In this document: positions 5,537-12,940 of the stretch, piece after piece | Numbering within the stretch: the stretch's first letter is position 1 | Layout of the letters: each line of letters starts with the position of its first letter | Assembly (NCBI GenBank): GCA_012799495.1 | Contig: JAAZLD010000324.1 | Coordinates: forward strand, 1-13,954 | Direction: 5' to 3' | Source of the DNA: Desulfitobacterium sp. | GTDB taxonomy: Bacteria; Bacillota; Desulfitobacteriia; Desulfitobacteriales; Desulfitobacteriaceae | Length of the DNA stretch: 13,954 nucleotides | Made by a program: the position numbers and the translations under genes | The notes under the pieces: generated by a model | Told to the model about the DNA's origin: nothing | The model's database searches: none | What the model saw: the letters and a program-made list of their open reading frames with translations, nothing else

Positions 5537-6584
5537 AACTACTAAATAGGCTATCACTACTCGAAGAGGCACAGGCAATACACAAAGGAGGCTCAGAATT
5601 ATCAAATACTAATTTATCACAACGGACACAGTGTTTTGGACTTCCCTTATGAAGGAGTATCTTGCCCGTAAAATGTCGATGAGGAAGATTTTTCGTCTCA
5701 AAGGACATTGCTTTAGGGCTACATACATTAACACAACGATCACAGTTAGGAACACATTTATAGGGTTCAAAAATTAATGTTAACTCTTCCCCCTTTTCCC
5801 TTTTCGTCAAGGCTTTCTGAGGACAAATAGAAGCACACACTCCGCAGCTTGTGCAATCCTTATTAATTAGAAGAGCAGGAATAGGGAGTTTTTCTTGATG
5901 CTTCCTGTCCATACTTTTTAACAGAAGCTGTCTTGAAAGGGGTATATCATATGCTTCATCAGAGGTTAGTCCGGGTAAAGCCTTTTCAAGCTTTTTCCAA
6001 CCCTTTTCTCTCCAAGTTTTCTTTTCTTCGTCTTTACTCTTGGTAATTTTTTTTACCAAAAGAGCAGTTTTCTCATAAGTTTCCGCTAGTTCTTCATTTG
6101 CTTCCGTAACTACCTTGATTGAAACAGGAGGATGCTCAGGCCACTCTTCGTGAATTTTATTGAAGATTTTAACACTATGAGCACAAGCCTTTTTATCTGG
6201 ACACTCTCCACATTTTCCTGTAAAGAAAGTGACTTTTCTCTCTTTTCCCTCAAGAAGAAGATATAACCATAGATCTCGATCCAGGATACCAAGACATGGT
6301 ATTTCATAACCTAAAGGTGCTGCTTGAGGACAATTTAAAACAATCTCCTCCTCAGCACTTTCTAGGTAATAGTGAAATTCACCTGTATAGTTATCTACAA
6401 AACCATCGCTAGGACATATAGCCATGCAAAGGCCACATTCAGTACAGAGCTTCGGCTCTATTTCATGGAAGGGAGATATAGCTTGGTGAGGGCAGTTATC
6501 TATACACAAACGACAAGATTTCGCATACGGTCTTTTTGTATTTAAACAATTATTATGACGATAAACCATTTGAGATATTAACAT
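5535..6584 (-). CDS. multi-cluster 4Fe-4S protein with an MvhD/HdrA-like segment and C-terminal Cys4 site
   Basis: A cytoplasmic electron carrier of 349 residues; its partner cannot be named. Residue numbers below count from the GTG at 6593. It has two N-terminal cluster motifs (CRLCIDNCP at 27-35, CTECGLCMAICP at 50-61) and two C-terminal ones (CTSCGVCASICP at 247-258, CVPNCDRCVNVCSP at 280-293). A middle part has Cys88, IPCLG (Cys100) and GKCGECPDKKAC (128-137), recalling the Cys pattern of MvhD/FlpD-type subunits. A last CxxC...CxxC (322-341) looks like a zinc ribbon or rubredoxin-like site. About residues 180-210 are highly charged and probably a linker. Start choice: GTG at 6593 touches its AGAGAG site; ATG at 6584 is 8 nt from AGAGG and is preferred. 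No clear promoter seen upstream. Confidence 0.85.
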   Translation of the reverse strand: MLISQMVYRHNNCLNTKRPYAKSCRLCIDNCPHQAISPFHEIEPKLCTECGLCMAICPSDGFVDNYTGEFHYYLESAEEEIVLNCPQAAPLGYEIPCLGILDRDLWLYLLLEGKERKVTFFTGKCGECPDKKACAHSVKIFNKIHEEWPEHPPVSIKVVTEANEELAETYEKTALLVKKITKSKDEEKKTWREKGWKKLEKALPGLTSDEAYDIPLSRQLLLKSMDRKHQEKLPIPALLINKDCTSCGVCASICPQKALTKREKGEELTLIFEPYKCVPNCDRCVNVCSPKAMSFETKNLPHRHFTGKILLHKGSPKHCVRCDKLVFDNSEPPLCIACASSSSDSLFSS

Positions 6585-6674
6585 GTTTTTCACCTCTCTT
6601 AGACCATTTACACTTGTTCGATTTCTATCTATCTCAATTACTGGAATGCCTTCTTAAGTATAAGCTTTTTAGGA

Positions 6675-6714
6675 CAAAAAATAAAGGATAGGTCCTTTGA
6701 CCTCTCCTTTATTT
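6675..6714 (-). terminator. intrinsic terminator after the first FadR-like gene
   Basis: AAATAAAGGATAGGTC (6679-6694) and GACCTCTCCTTTATTT (6699-6714) form a 16-bp stem with one mismatch and a 4-nt loop. On the minus strand it is followed by UUUUUU (ATTTTTTGTCC). It lies 6 nt after the stop codon at 6721. Confidence 0.85.
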
Positions 6715-6720
6715 GAGTTG

Positions 6721-7446
6721 TTAATTTTTAACTTCCTCGTTTTCAAAACTTTTAAGGATTTCATCTTCTACACCTGTAAGGTGAGTTAACATACTTTCTC
6801 GAGCACCCATTACGTCTCCAGCCTTAATAGCTTCATAGATTTTACTATGTTCTTCATAAAGTAATGCTGGTGTATATTTGCCTGCATAAAGCTTAGAGCG
6901 ACTGGTCTTTAACACATAACCCATTAAATCTGAAATGGCATCCATAATGTAGATCATAATTTTATTTTTAGTAGCACGAGTTATACTATAGTGAAAACGG
7001 TGATCAGAAGATCCATCTGAAGTAGGATTATTTACTTCCGCCTTTAAATCTTCCAAAGCCAAAGCTAATTCCCGAAGTTCATGCTCATCTGCTAATTGGG
7101 CGGCCATTCCTGCAGACTGCACTTCAAGAAACTTCCGTACTTCCAATAGTTCTAGTACTGTTCCTTTTTCCATAGTTATCATCCAAGCCAAAGGTGCTAC
7201 CACAGCCTCAGAACGTAGCTTGCGAACATAAGTGCCTTCTCCACTACGGACTTCTAAAATCCCCATTAACTCTAAGGCACTAATAGCTTCACGAATAGAA
7301 GCACGGCTAACCTTTAGACGCTCCACCAGTACCCTTTCTGCAGGTAAACGATCACCGGGTTTCAATTCTCCTCGCGCAATTAGGTCCCGGATTTGATCTA
7401 CAATTTCTTCATATATTTTCCGTGTTTTAATAGGTTTTAATTCCAA
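6721..7446 (-). CDS. FadR/LldR-like GntR-family transcriptional regulator (copy 1)
   Basis: A 241-residue DNA-binding regulator of carboxylate metabolism. Residues 6-76 are the GntR winged helix (IYEEIVDQIRDLIARGELKPGDRLPAER, VSRASIREAISALELMGILEVRSGEGTYV), with the arginines that touch DNA in FadR kept. The C-terminal FCD domain carries the metal/ligand site Asp148, His152, His200 and His222, matching the D-H-H-H set of lactate-type regulators such as LldR. It probably senses lactate or another small carboxylate, given the two LctP genes nearby. Start is a TTG (7446) with AAGGAG 7 nt upstream; the next copy also starts with the same xLKPI motif. A perfect inverted repeat lies 49 bp upstream. 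It has its own terminator, so it is probably monocistronic. Confidence 0.93.
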   Translation of the reverse strand: MELKPIKTRKIYEEIVDQIRDLIARGELKPGDRLPAERVLVERLKVSRASIREAISALELMGILEVRSGEGTYVRKLRSEAVVAPLAWMITMEKGTVLELLEVRKFLEVQSAGMAAQLADEHELRELALALEDLKAEVNNPTSDGSSDHRFHYSITRATKNKIMIYIMDAISDLMGYVLKTSRSKLYAGKYTPALLYEEHSKIYEAIKAGDVMGARESMLTHLTGVEDEILKSFENEEVKN

Positions 7447-7494
7447 GTTCTCTCTCTCCTTAGTAATTTTCCACCCTTATACTTAGTTTAACAT

Positions 7495-7521
7495 GAAATA
7501 TTCCCTAAATACTAGGGAATA
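7495..7521. promoter_or_regulatory. 11-bp perfect inverted repeat upstream of FadR-like copy 1 (candidate operator)
   Basis: Arms AATATTCCCTA (7495-7505) and TAGGGAATATT (7511-7521) flank a 5-nt centre. There is no T run, so a terminator role is unlikely. Its place about 50-75 bp before the start codon suggests autoregulation or another regulator. It does not match the TGGTnnnACCA operators found before the nearer lctP. I could not fix a clear promoter around it. Confidence 0.45.
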
Positions 7522-7587
7522 TTGAGTTAATTTTAATAAATATTTCTCTTCAGATTTGGGATATTTTTCAGTCAAGTTAAGAAAAAT

Positions 7588-7615
7588 AAAAACTGATCCC
7601 TCTTTAGATCAGTTT
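7588..7615 (-). terminator. intrinsic terminator after the second FadR-like gene
   Basis: AAACTGATC (7590-7598) and GATCAGTTT (7607-7615) form a 9-bp stem with an 8-nt loop. On the minus strand it runs into TTTTTATTTTTC. It is 18 nt after the stop codon at 7633. Confidence 0.85.
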
Positions 7616-7632
7616 GAAGGCCTATATGTTCA

Positions 7633-8352
7633 TCAAGCGTTTTTCTCTTCATAGTATTCTTTAAGTTTTCTTTCTACCCCAGCCAGATGCTCCACCATAT
7701 ATTTTTGGGCATCTTCGGCCTTTTTTTCACGAACAGATTTTAAGATCAGTAGGTGATCTTGATACAACTTTTCTGGAGCACCTTCTCCTTCAAAAAGCCT
7801 AATCCGACTGGCTTTTAAAGTTTCATGCATTAAATCCGCTATAGTGTTCATTAACCTAAGTAAGATGGAATTTTGACTTGCTCGAGCTATGGCGTAATGA
7901 AAGCGCATATCTGCTTCTTCACCTAATTCACCATTTTTAATATCCTCATCCATAGCTCTTAAAGCCCCTTCAAGCTCTTTAATGTTTTCCTCCTTTGCTC
8001 TTAAGGCGGCTAAGTATACTGTTTGTCCTTCCAGCATTTTACGGACTTCCAGCAATTCCAATACTGTATCTCTTTCCATACTCAAGGCCCAGGACAAAGG
8101 TGTAACTACGGAATCCACGTTGATCTTTTTAATAAAAGTACCTTCCCCGCTGCGTATTTCCAGAAGACCCATCATTTCCAATGCACTGAGTGCCTCTCGT
8201 ACAGATGCGCGACTAACATTTAGACGGACTGCCAAATCACGCTCAGAGGGCAAACGATCACCGGGTTTAAGATCTCCTTTCACCACCAGTTGCCTGATCT
8301 GTTCGATAATTTCCTCATAAATTTTTTTAGTTCTAATCGGTTTTAAATCCAT
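7633..8352 (-). CDS. FadR/LldR-like GntR-family transcriptional regulator (copy 2)
   Basis: A paralogue of the neighbouring regulator with the same layout: winged helix (IYEEIIEQIRQLVVKGDLKPGDRLPSERDL, VSRASVREALSALEMMGLLEIRSGEGTFI) and an FCD domain with Asp149, His153, His201 and His223 (numbered from the first of two Met codons). It should bind DNA as a dimer and respond to a carboxylate, most likely lactate. It lies directly downstream of the nearer lctP, making it a good candidate for the protein that binds the operators before that gene. Two ATGs occur in tandem; AGGAGG is 2 nt from the first (8355) and 5 nt from the second (8352), so the second is slightly preferred. Copy 1 and copy 2 differ most in the ligand domain. 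Confidence 0.94.
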   Translation of the reverse strand: MDLKPIRTKKIYEEIIEQIRQLVVKGDLKPGDRLPSERDLAVRLNVSRASVREALSALEMMGLLEIRSGEGTFIKKINVDSVVTPLSWALSMERDTVLELLEVRKMLEGQTVYLAALRAKEENIKELEGALRAMDEDIKNGELGEEADMRFHYAIARASQNSILLRLMNTIADLMHETLKASRIRLFEGEGAPEKLYQDHLLILKSVREKKAEDAQKYMVEHLAGVERKLKEYYEEKNA

Positions 8353-8363
8353 CATGCCCTCCT

Positions 8364-8400
8364 AAAAAGTAATGGGAAGCAGCTATTGCTACTTCCCATT
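8364..8400 (-). terminator. terminator hairpin after the nearer lctP, overlapping the fadR copy 2 promoter
   Basis: Arms 8371-8383 (AATGGGAAGCAGC) and 8388-8400 (GCTACTTCCCATT) pair over 13 positions; the one mismatch on plus becomes a G-U pair in minus-strand RNA, and U5 follows 2 nt later. It is 64 nt after the lctP stop. The upstream arm overlaps the -10 of the following gene's promoter, so it could also act as an operator. Confidence 0.6.
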
Positions 8401-8426
8401 TTAACCACCAAGTGAATTAATTTCAA
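8398..8426 (-). promoter_or_regulatory. promoter of FadR-like copy 2
   Basis: On the minus strand TTGAAA (8426-8421) and TAAAAT (8403-8398) are 17 nt apart, each five of six to consensus. The -10 is built into the hairpin at 8371-8400, and the start codon is about 45 nt downstream. Confidence 0.6.
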
Positions 8427-8463
8427 TATAGCTAATTTATTCCTTCACTATAGTTTGATTATA

Positions 8464-10122
8464 TTATTGCAATGCTGCTGTTATTTCAGGGATCATACCT
8501 GGAACAACATAAGCTTGTAAGCAAATAATTATAATTACCGCTACTAGCATAATGATGGAGTGTTTCACAGTGTATCTAAAGAGTTTGGACTCTTTTCCAA
8601 CTAATGTTGTAGCTGCAGCCGCAACAGCAATGGATTGTGGTGAAATCATTTTACCTACTACCCCACCAGAGCTATTAGCTGCTACTGTGAGAACTGGGTT
8701 AATGCCAATTTGCTCAGCAGTTACTTGTTGAAGTTTGGCAAATAGGGCATTAGCAGAAGTATCAGAACCTGTTAAGAACACTCCTAGCCAACCAAGTACA
8801 GGAGAAAGGATTGGGAATAGTACCCCAGTAGAAGCAAAGAGTAGGCCTAAGGTATAAGAGAGTCCTGAGTAGTTTGCTAAATAAGCGAAACCTAATACTG
8901 CAGCAATATTGATAATAGGATACTTCATTTGATCCAAGGTTTTTACAAATACCTTCCAAGCAGTGGCTGGTTTAATACCTAAAACCACAATACTAATAAG
9001 AGCTGAAATAAGAATCGCGGTACCACCTGCAGTTAAGAAGTCCCATTTAAATACTGCATCATAAACAGTGGGCTTTGCAACGATGGGAGCTGCTTTATAT
9101 ACCATTCCATCTAAGCCAGGCCATTTGAATGTCAAAATCCAACCGAGCTTGTTATTGATAAGGTTCTTAAAGCTAGGCAATCCCCAAATTGTAACTAATG
9201 CTGTAAGAATAAGGAAAGGTGACCAAGCTTTGAAGATTTGACCTCCAGTATATTTTTTAGGTTCAGGTTCTTCAATATCTCTCTCATGAGGAAAACGCCA
9301 AACAGTTTTGGGTTTCCAGAATCTCAAGAAAACTGTTGTACAAATAAGAGAGAATAAGGAAGAAACGATATCAGGGAGATAAGCACCTAGATAGTTAGAT
9401 GACCACCATTGAGCTACCGCAAAGGAAGCCCCTGTAACCAAAACAGCTGGGAAAACTTCCTTGGTGCTTTTCCATCCAGACATTAAAACAACTAGATAGA
9501 AAGGAATAATGACTGAGATGAAAGGAAGTTGACGTCCAACAGCCTGGGAAATTACGAAGTCTCCCATACCAGTGACAGCACCAGCGGTGATAATAGGAGC
9601 ACCAATGGCACCGAAAGCAACAGGTGCAGTATTGGCAATTAGACATAAACCGGCAGCTTTAAGAGGATCGAAGCCTAAACCGATGAGCAAAGCACCTGTA
9701 ATAGCAACAGGAGCACCAAATCCTGCAGCACCTTCTAAAAATGCTCCAAAACAGAATGCTACGATCAAAGCTTGGAGTCGACGGTCATTTGATATAGAAG
9801 CGATAGAGCTTTTGATAATTTCAAATTGACCTGATTCAACAGTTAAATTATATAAGTACACAGCAGTAATGACGATCCAAGCAATAGGCCAAAGACCATA
9901 AAGCATACCATAGGTTGCAGCAGAAAGTGCTAAAGTAACAGGCATTTTATAAACGATAATAACATCGACAATTGTAATTAAAAGAGTAAGGAGGCCAGCA
10001 ATATAGCCTTTCATACCTTTAATGGCAAGAGCCCAAAATAAAAAGATAATTGGAATAGAAACTGCAAGAGCTGTTAGTCCAAGACTGCCACCTAATGCGG
10101 CATAATCCTGCGTCCAAGGCAT
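8464..10122 (-). CDS. lctP: L-lactate permease, LctP family (copy 1)
   Basis: A 552-residue inner-membrane carrier of the LctP/LldP family, which takes up lactate (also glycolate) with protons. Hydrophobic segments run throughout, about a dozen. Conserved stretches include CFGAFLEGAAGFGAPVAITG, GAPIITAGAVTGM, FAYLANYSGLSYTLG, LGVFLTGSDTSANALF and NSSGGVVGKMISPQSIA, all hallmarks of the family. Length is normal and nothing is broken. The ATG at 10122 has AAGGTGG (10138-10132) about 9 nt upstream. It has a strong promoter about 190 nt upstream, followed by four GntR-type operators, and a regulator gene downstream. No lactate dehydrogenase or Etf gene is in view. It is closely similar to copy 2 along its whole length, a tandem duplication. 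Confidence 0.96.
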   Translation of the reverse strand: MPWTQDYAALGGSLGLTALAVSIPIIFLFWALAIKGMKGYIAGLLTLLITIVDVIIVYKMPVTLALSAATYGMLYGLWPIAWIVITAVYLYNLTVESGQFEIIKSSIASISNDRRLQALIVAFCFGAFLEGAAGFGAPVAITGALLIGLGFDPLKAAGLCLIANTAPVAFGAIGAPIITAGAVTGMGDFVISQAVGRQLPFISVIIPFYLVVLMSGWKSTKEVFPAVLVTGASFAVAQWWSSNYLGAYLPDIVSSLFSLICTTVFLRFWKPKTVWRFPHERDIEEPEPKKYTGGQIFKAWSPFLILTALVTIWGLPSFKNLINNKLGWILTFKWPGLDGMVYKAAPIVAKPTVYDAVFKWDFLTAGGTAILISALISIVVLGIKPATAWKVFVKTLDQMKYPIINIAAVLGFAYLANYSGLSYTLGLLFASTGVLFPILSPVLGWLGVFLTGSDTSANALFAKLQQVTAEQIGINPVLTVAANSSGGVVGKMISPQSIAVAAAATTLVGKESKLFRYTVKHSIIMLVAVIIIICLQAYVVPGMIPEITAALQ

Positions 10123-10212
10123 TGTATTAATCCACCTTTCAGATTACTTCTTTTACATTGATTAAAGCTACAATAATTTCTTACCCTTCTTTTCTCATTC
10201 CTCCACTTCCTA

Positions 10213-10296
10213 TGGTCTAACCAATAAACATTTTGCACAATTATCAGACCATTATTAAAATAAAATTTGGTCTGACCATTTAAAATGGTCTGACCT
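10213..10296. promoter_or_regulatory. array of four GntR/FCD-type operators upstream of lctP copy 1
   Basis: Copies of the palindrome TGGTCTGACCA: TGGTCTAACCA at 10213-10223, TTATCAGACCA at 10241-10251 (half kept, opposite sense), TGGTCTGACCA at 10268-10278 (perfect) and TGGTCTGACCT at 10286-10296. Centres are 28, 27 and 18 bp apart. TGGTnnnACCA is the known operator form of FadR, PdhR and LldR-type GntR regulators, and two such regulators are encoded next door. The sites start about where transcription should begin and continue into the leader, which suggests repression by blocking. Confidence 0.8.
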
Positions 10297-10311
10297 CTTC
10301 CCCTAGGGCTA

Positions 10312-10340
10312 ATTGTAGAATAGATTTTATGTTTTTTCAA
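10312..10340 (-). promoter_or_regulatory. promoter of lctP copy 1
   Basis: On the minus strand TTGAAA (10340-10335) and TACAAT (10317-10312) have a 17-nt spacer, five of six matches each. Start of transcription would be near 10305, so the first operator lies about +10 and the leader is about 180 nt. Confidence 0.7.
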
Positions 10341-10387
10341 TACTTAAATATGAATTTTATAAGAATTTTTTTATGTAGATTTAAAAT

Positions 10388-10427
10388 AGTGTGTCCTGCA
10401 TGACTAAAAGCCTTGCAGGATCACACT
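10388..10427 (-). terminator. hairpin after lctP copy 2
   Basis: AGTGTGTCCTGCA (10388-10400) and TGCAGGATCACACT (10414-10427) form a 13-bp stem with one bulged base and a 13-nt loop. The minus-strand tail is ATTTTAAAT, a weak U tract. It lies 66 nt after the permease stop, much like the hairpin after copy 1. Confidence 0.55.
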
Positions 10428-10492
10428 TTATTATACACTATAAAGAATTATCTTTAAATAAAACTAATATTTTAAACTTTTCCGAAAATACA

Positions 10493-12151
10493 TTATTGTT
10501 GAACTGCTATTGTGGGGATCATTTCCGGTATGACATAGGCCTGTAGCGTAACCATGATACATACCACTAACAGTAAGGCAATGGAATGTTTAATAGTAAA
10601 GCGCAACAACTCCGATTCTCTCCCTACTAAAGATGTTGCAGCAGCTGCTACAGCAATGGATTGAGGGGAGATCATCTTTCCTACTACCCCGCCGGAACTA
10701 TTAGCTGCTACTGTCAAAACAGGATTAACTCCAATTTGTTCCGCCGTAACTTGCTGGAGTTTGCCGAAAAGGGCGTTGGCGGAAGTATCTGAACCAGTGA
10801 GAAATACAGCCAGCCAGCCTAGAACAGGTGAAAGAAATGGGAATAAAGCTCCAGTAGAGGCAAATAAAAGCCCCAAAGTATAGGAAAGTCCGGAGTAGTT
10901 TGCCAAATAAGCAAAGCCCAAAACCGCTGCAATATTGATAATGGCAAATTTTAATTGTTTGATAGTGTTAACAAAGACCTCGAGAAATTTACTAGGTTTA
11001 ATTCCTAAGATAAACATTGAAATTATTGCCGATATGAGGATTGCTGTTCCTCCAGCAGAAAACCAATCCCATTTATAACTTGCCGCATATACTTCTGGTT
11101 TCGCTACAATGGGGGCAGCTTTATATACTAAACCATCTAATCCAGGCCAGGAAGGAATACTTAAATAAAGCCCGGCATTATTAGCCCAATTCTTCAGAGT
11201 GGGAGTTCCCCAGATTCCTACTAGGACAGTTAGGATGATAAAGGGTGACCAGGCTTTGAAGATCTGGCCAGCAGTATAATTATGAGTGACTTCATTTTCT
11301 TCAATATTTGTTTCATGGGGAAAACGCCAAACATTCTTCGGTTTCCAGGTGCGCAGAAAAAGTGTCAAGACAACTAAAGAAAACAATGAGGAAATTATAT
11401 CTGGTAAATATGCTCCCAAATAGTTGGAAGACCACCATTGGGCTAAGGCAAAAGAAACTCCAGTAACCAAAGCTGCTGGTAGGACTTCCTTAGCACCTTT
11501 CCAACCAGACATTAATACAACCAAATACAGAGGGATAATAACAGATAACAAAGGAAGCTGACGGCCAACGGCCTGGGAAATCACAAAATCCCCCATACCA
11601 GTAACAGCTCCAGCAGTAATAATCGGTGCTCCAATAGCACCAAAGGCTACAGGTGCTGTATTAGCCAAGAGGCAAATTCCAGCAGCATATAAAGGATTAA
11701 AACCTAAGCCAATAAGAATAGAGGCTGAAATTGCTACTGGTGCTCCAAATCCTGCCGCACCTTCTAAAAAGGCTCCGAAGCAAAAGGCCACTAACAAAGC
11801 CTGGATCCTTCGATCATTGGATATGGAGGAAATGGAACTTTTAATAATTTCAAACTGGCCTGCTTCAACAGTTAAATTATACAAAAATACAGCGGTAACC
11901 ACGATCCAAACAATAGGCCAAAGACCATATACGATCCCATAAAGGCTTGCTGAGAGTGCGATAGTAATAGGCATTCGATAAACTAAAACTACAATAACAA
12001 TAGTGATCAATAATGTTAAAATTCCTGCAATATGTCCTTTCATCCTTTTAATTGCCAGAGCCCATAATAGGAAGACTATAGGAATGGAAACTACTAGAGC
12101 AGTTAATCCAATGCTTCCTCCTAAGGCGGCATAATTTTGTGTCCAAGGCAT
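10493..12151 (-). CDS. lctP: L-lactate permease, LctP family (copy 2)
   Basis: A second LctP-family proton-linked lactate carrier, 552 residues from the chosen start, exactly the length of copy 1. The same signature stretches are present (FCFGAFLEGAAGFGAPVAIS, GAPIITAGAVTGM, LTGSDTSANALFGK, SSGGVVGKMISPQS). The copies differ mainly in the cytoplasmic and loop region around residues 285-375 and in conservative membrane changes, so substrate range could be slightly different. Start choice: a GTG at 12163 lies inside the AAGGTGGAG ribosome site, while the ATG at 12151 follows it by 6 nt and gives MPWTQNYAALGG, matching MPWTQDYAALGG of copy 1. No TGGTnnnACCA operator lies upstream, unlike copy 1. 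Confidence 0.96.
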   Translation of the reverse strand: MPWTQNYAALGGSIGLTALVVSIPIVFLLWALAIKRMKGHIAGILTLLITIVIVVLVYRMPITIALSASLYGIVYGLWPIVWIVVTAVFLYNLTVEAGQFEIIKSSISSISNDRRIQALLVAFCFGAFLEGAAGFGAPVAISASILIGLGFNPLYAAGICLLANTAPVAFGAIGAPIITAGAVTGMGDFVISQAVGRQLPLLSVIIPLYLVVLMSGWKGAKEVLPAALVTGVSFALAQWWSSNYLGAYLPDIISSLFSLVVLTLFLRTWKPKNVWRFPHETNIEENEVTHNYTAGQIFKAWSPFIILTVLVGIWGTPTLKNWANNAGLYLSIPSWPGLDGLVYKAAPIVAKPEVYAASYKWDWFSAGGTAILISAIISMFILGIKPSKFLEVFVNTIKQLKFAIINIAAVLGFAYLANYSGLSYTLGLLFASTGALFPFLSPVLGWLAVFLTGSDTSANALFGKLQQVTAEQIGVNPVLTVAANSSGGVVGKMISPQSIAVAAAATSLVGRESELLRFTIKHSIALLLVVCIMVTLQAYVIPEMIPTIAVQQ

Positions 12152-12203
12152 CAATAACTCCACCTTCCTTTTTTAAGTGTCATTCGGTGTTATTATTTAC
12201 GGA

Positions 12204-12232
12204 TTTATAGGGAATTATCATGCCTTATTAAA
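12204..12232 (-). promoter_or_regulatory. possible promoter of lctP copy 2
   Basis: On the minus strand TTTAAT (12232-12227) and TATAAA (12209-12204) are 17 nt apart, about 50 nt before the start codon. The -35 is poor, as expected if an activator is needed; other AT-rich placements are possible. Confidence 0.35.
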
Positions 12233-12308
12233 TTCATATTTTAGAATAGTATTCACATTCACTTCCTATTAATATAGCTCCCCCAAATAAGAAAAAAATA
12301 ATAAGAAT

Positions 12309-12329
12309 AAGGTCCCCATTAAGGACCTT
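12309..12329 (-). terminator. intrinsic terminator after the unrecognised 153-residue gene
   Basis: AAGGTCC (12309-12315) and GGACCTT (12323-12329) pair around a 7-nt loop. The minus-strand tail is U-rich (ATTCTTATTATTTTTTTC). It lies 6 nt after the stop codon at 12336. Confidence 0.75.
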
Positions 12330-12335
12330 TAAATA

Positions 12336-12797
12336 TTACTCAAACCTAAGCTCTGTTTTTTTGATCTCTTCCTGCAAGATCTTGCTAACTCGAAAAAATA
12401 ATCTTTCAATATCTAAGCGATGAATATTCAAATTCTCCGGAGATAAAAACTCAATTTTACGGAACTCCGGCTTTGTCACCAAAGGTAATAAATCATCGAT
12501 ATTTTCGAAGCGGAGAGTAATGACCACAGGAGCATAAGTTACTTCTCTTTTTCTGCGGCCGTCTGATTCATTGACAGTATAAGGATCTATACTTAAATCA
12601 ATATCTTCTAAAAAAAGACCTTGCATGGGCACATTCCGTAGCAAAGCTACTTCCTGCTCCCTAATCTGTTCTACTATTTCTTCCCCTCTCCTATTACCAA
12701 AAATAAAGCGTGAGCTTCTTCCCTCTCCACGGTAGTCCAGGCGAATTTTTACGCGAATATGTTCAGTTAAAACTTCATTACCAATGCGAATAGTCAT
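12336..12797 (-). CDS. conserved-looking hypothetical protein
   Basis: I do not recognise this family. The 153-residue protein is soluble and charged, without Cys, signal peptide or membrane segment. It opens with a beta-prone stretch (TIRIGNEVLTEHIRVKIRLD), has an Arg-rich segment at about 23-37, then IDLSIDPYTVNESDGRRKREV, a second beta stretch (YAPVVITLRFENIDDLLPLV) and a C-terminal helix. Codon use matches the neighbours, AGGAG sits 7 nt before the ATG, and a terminator follows, so it is a real gene. It is transcribed away from the stress-like gene at 12941 and stands alone on its strand. A nucleic-acid or small-ligand binding role is possible but not shown. Confidence 0.75.
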   Translation of the reverse strand: MTIRIGNEVLTEHIRVKIRLDYRGEGRSSRFIFGNRRGEEIVEQIREQEVALLRNVPMQGLFLEDIDLSIDPYTVNESDGRRKREVTYAPVVITLRFENIDDLLPLVTKPEFRKIEFLSPENLNIHRLDIERLFFRVSKILQEEIKKTELRFE

Positions 12798-12886
12798 TTT
12801 CAGTCTCCTATCACAATTACTGATTTAACTTCAAAAGTAATCTATAGATTTCGGCATATTTTTTATTTTTCCTGCACTTAAGGTGT

Positions 12887-12911
12887 GAATACCAATTTTT
12901 ATGGGTATACT
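12887..12911. promoter_or_regulatory. dyad and -10-like box between divergent genes
   Basis: GAATACC (12887-12893) and GGTATAC (12904-12910) form an imperfect inverted repeat (six of seven) with a 10-nt centre. TATACT (12906-12911) could be the -10 for the plus-strand gene starting at 12941, but no good -35 fits at 16-18 nt. The dyad may be an operator, or a non-sigma-A promoter may be used. Confidence 0.25.
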
Positions 12912-12940
12912 AGCAAAAATTTATAAAAGGGGGAACAACA

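Larger units (their letters stand above)
10123..10492. other. 370-bp intergenic region between the two permeases
   Basis: From right to left this stretch holds the hairpin that probably ends copy 2, an AT-rich spacer, the copy 1 promoter, four palindromic operators, and a transcribed leader ending in the copy 1 ribosome site. An 82-codon frame crosses it but overlaps the permease start and has no family likeness. I see no RNA gene in it. Confidence 0.7.

Noticed and set aside
7982..8320. 112-codon plus-strand frame opposite FadR-like copy 2
   Set aside because: Shadow of a clearly identified regulator gene.
10092..10340. 82-codon minus-strand frame
   Set aside because: It overlaps the lctP copy 1 start in another frame, covers the operator array, and has no good ribosome site or family likeness.
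12164..12335. FadR/LldR-type operator upstream of lctP copy 2
   Set aside because: No TGGTnnnACCA or close variant was found there on either strand.
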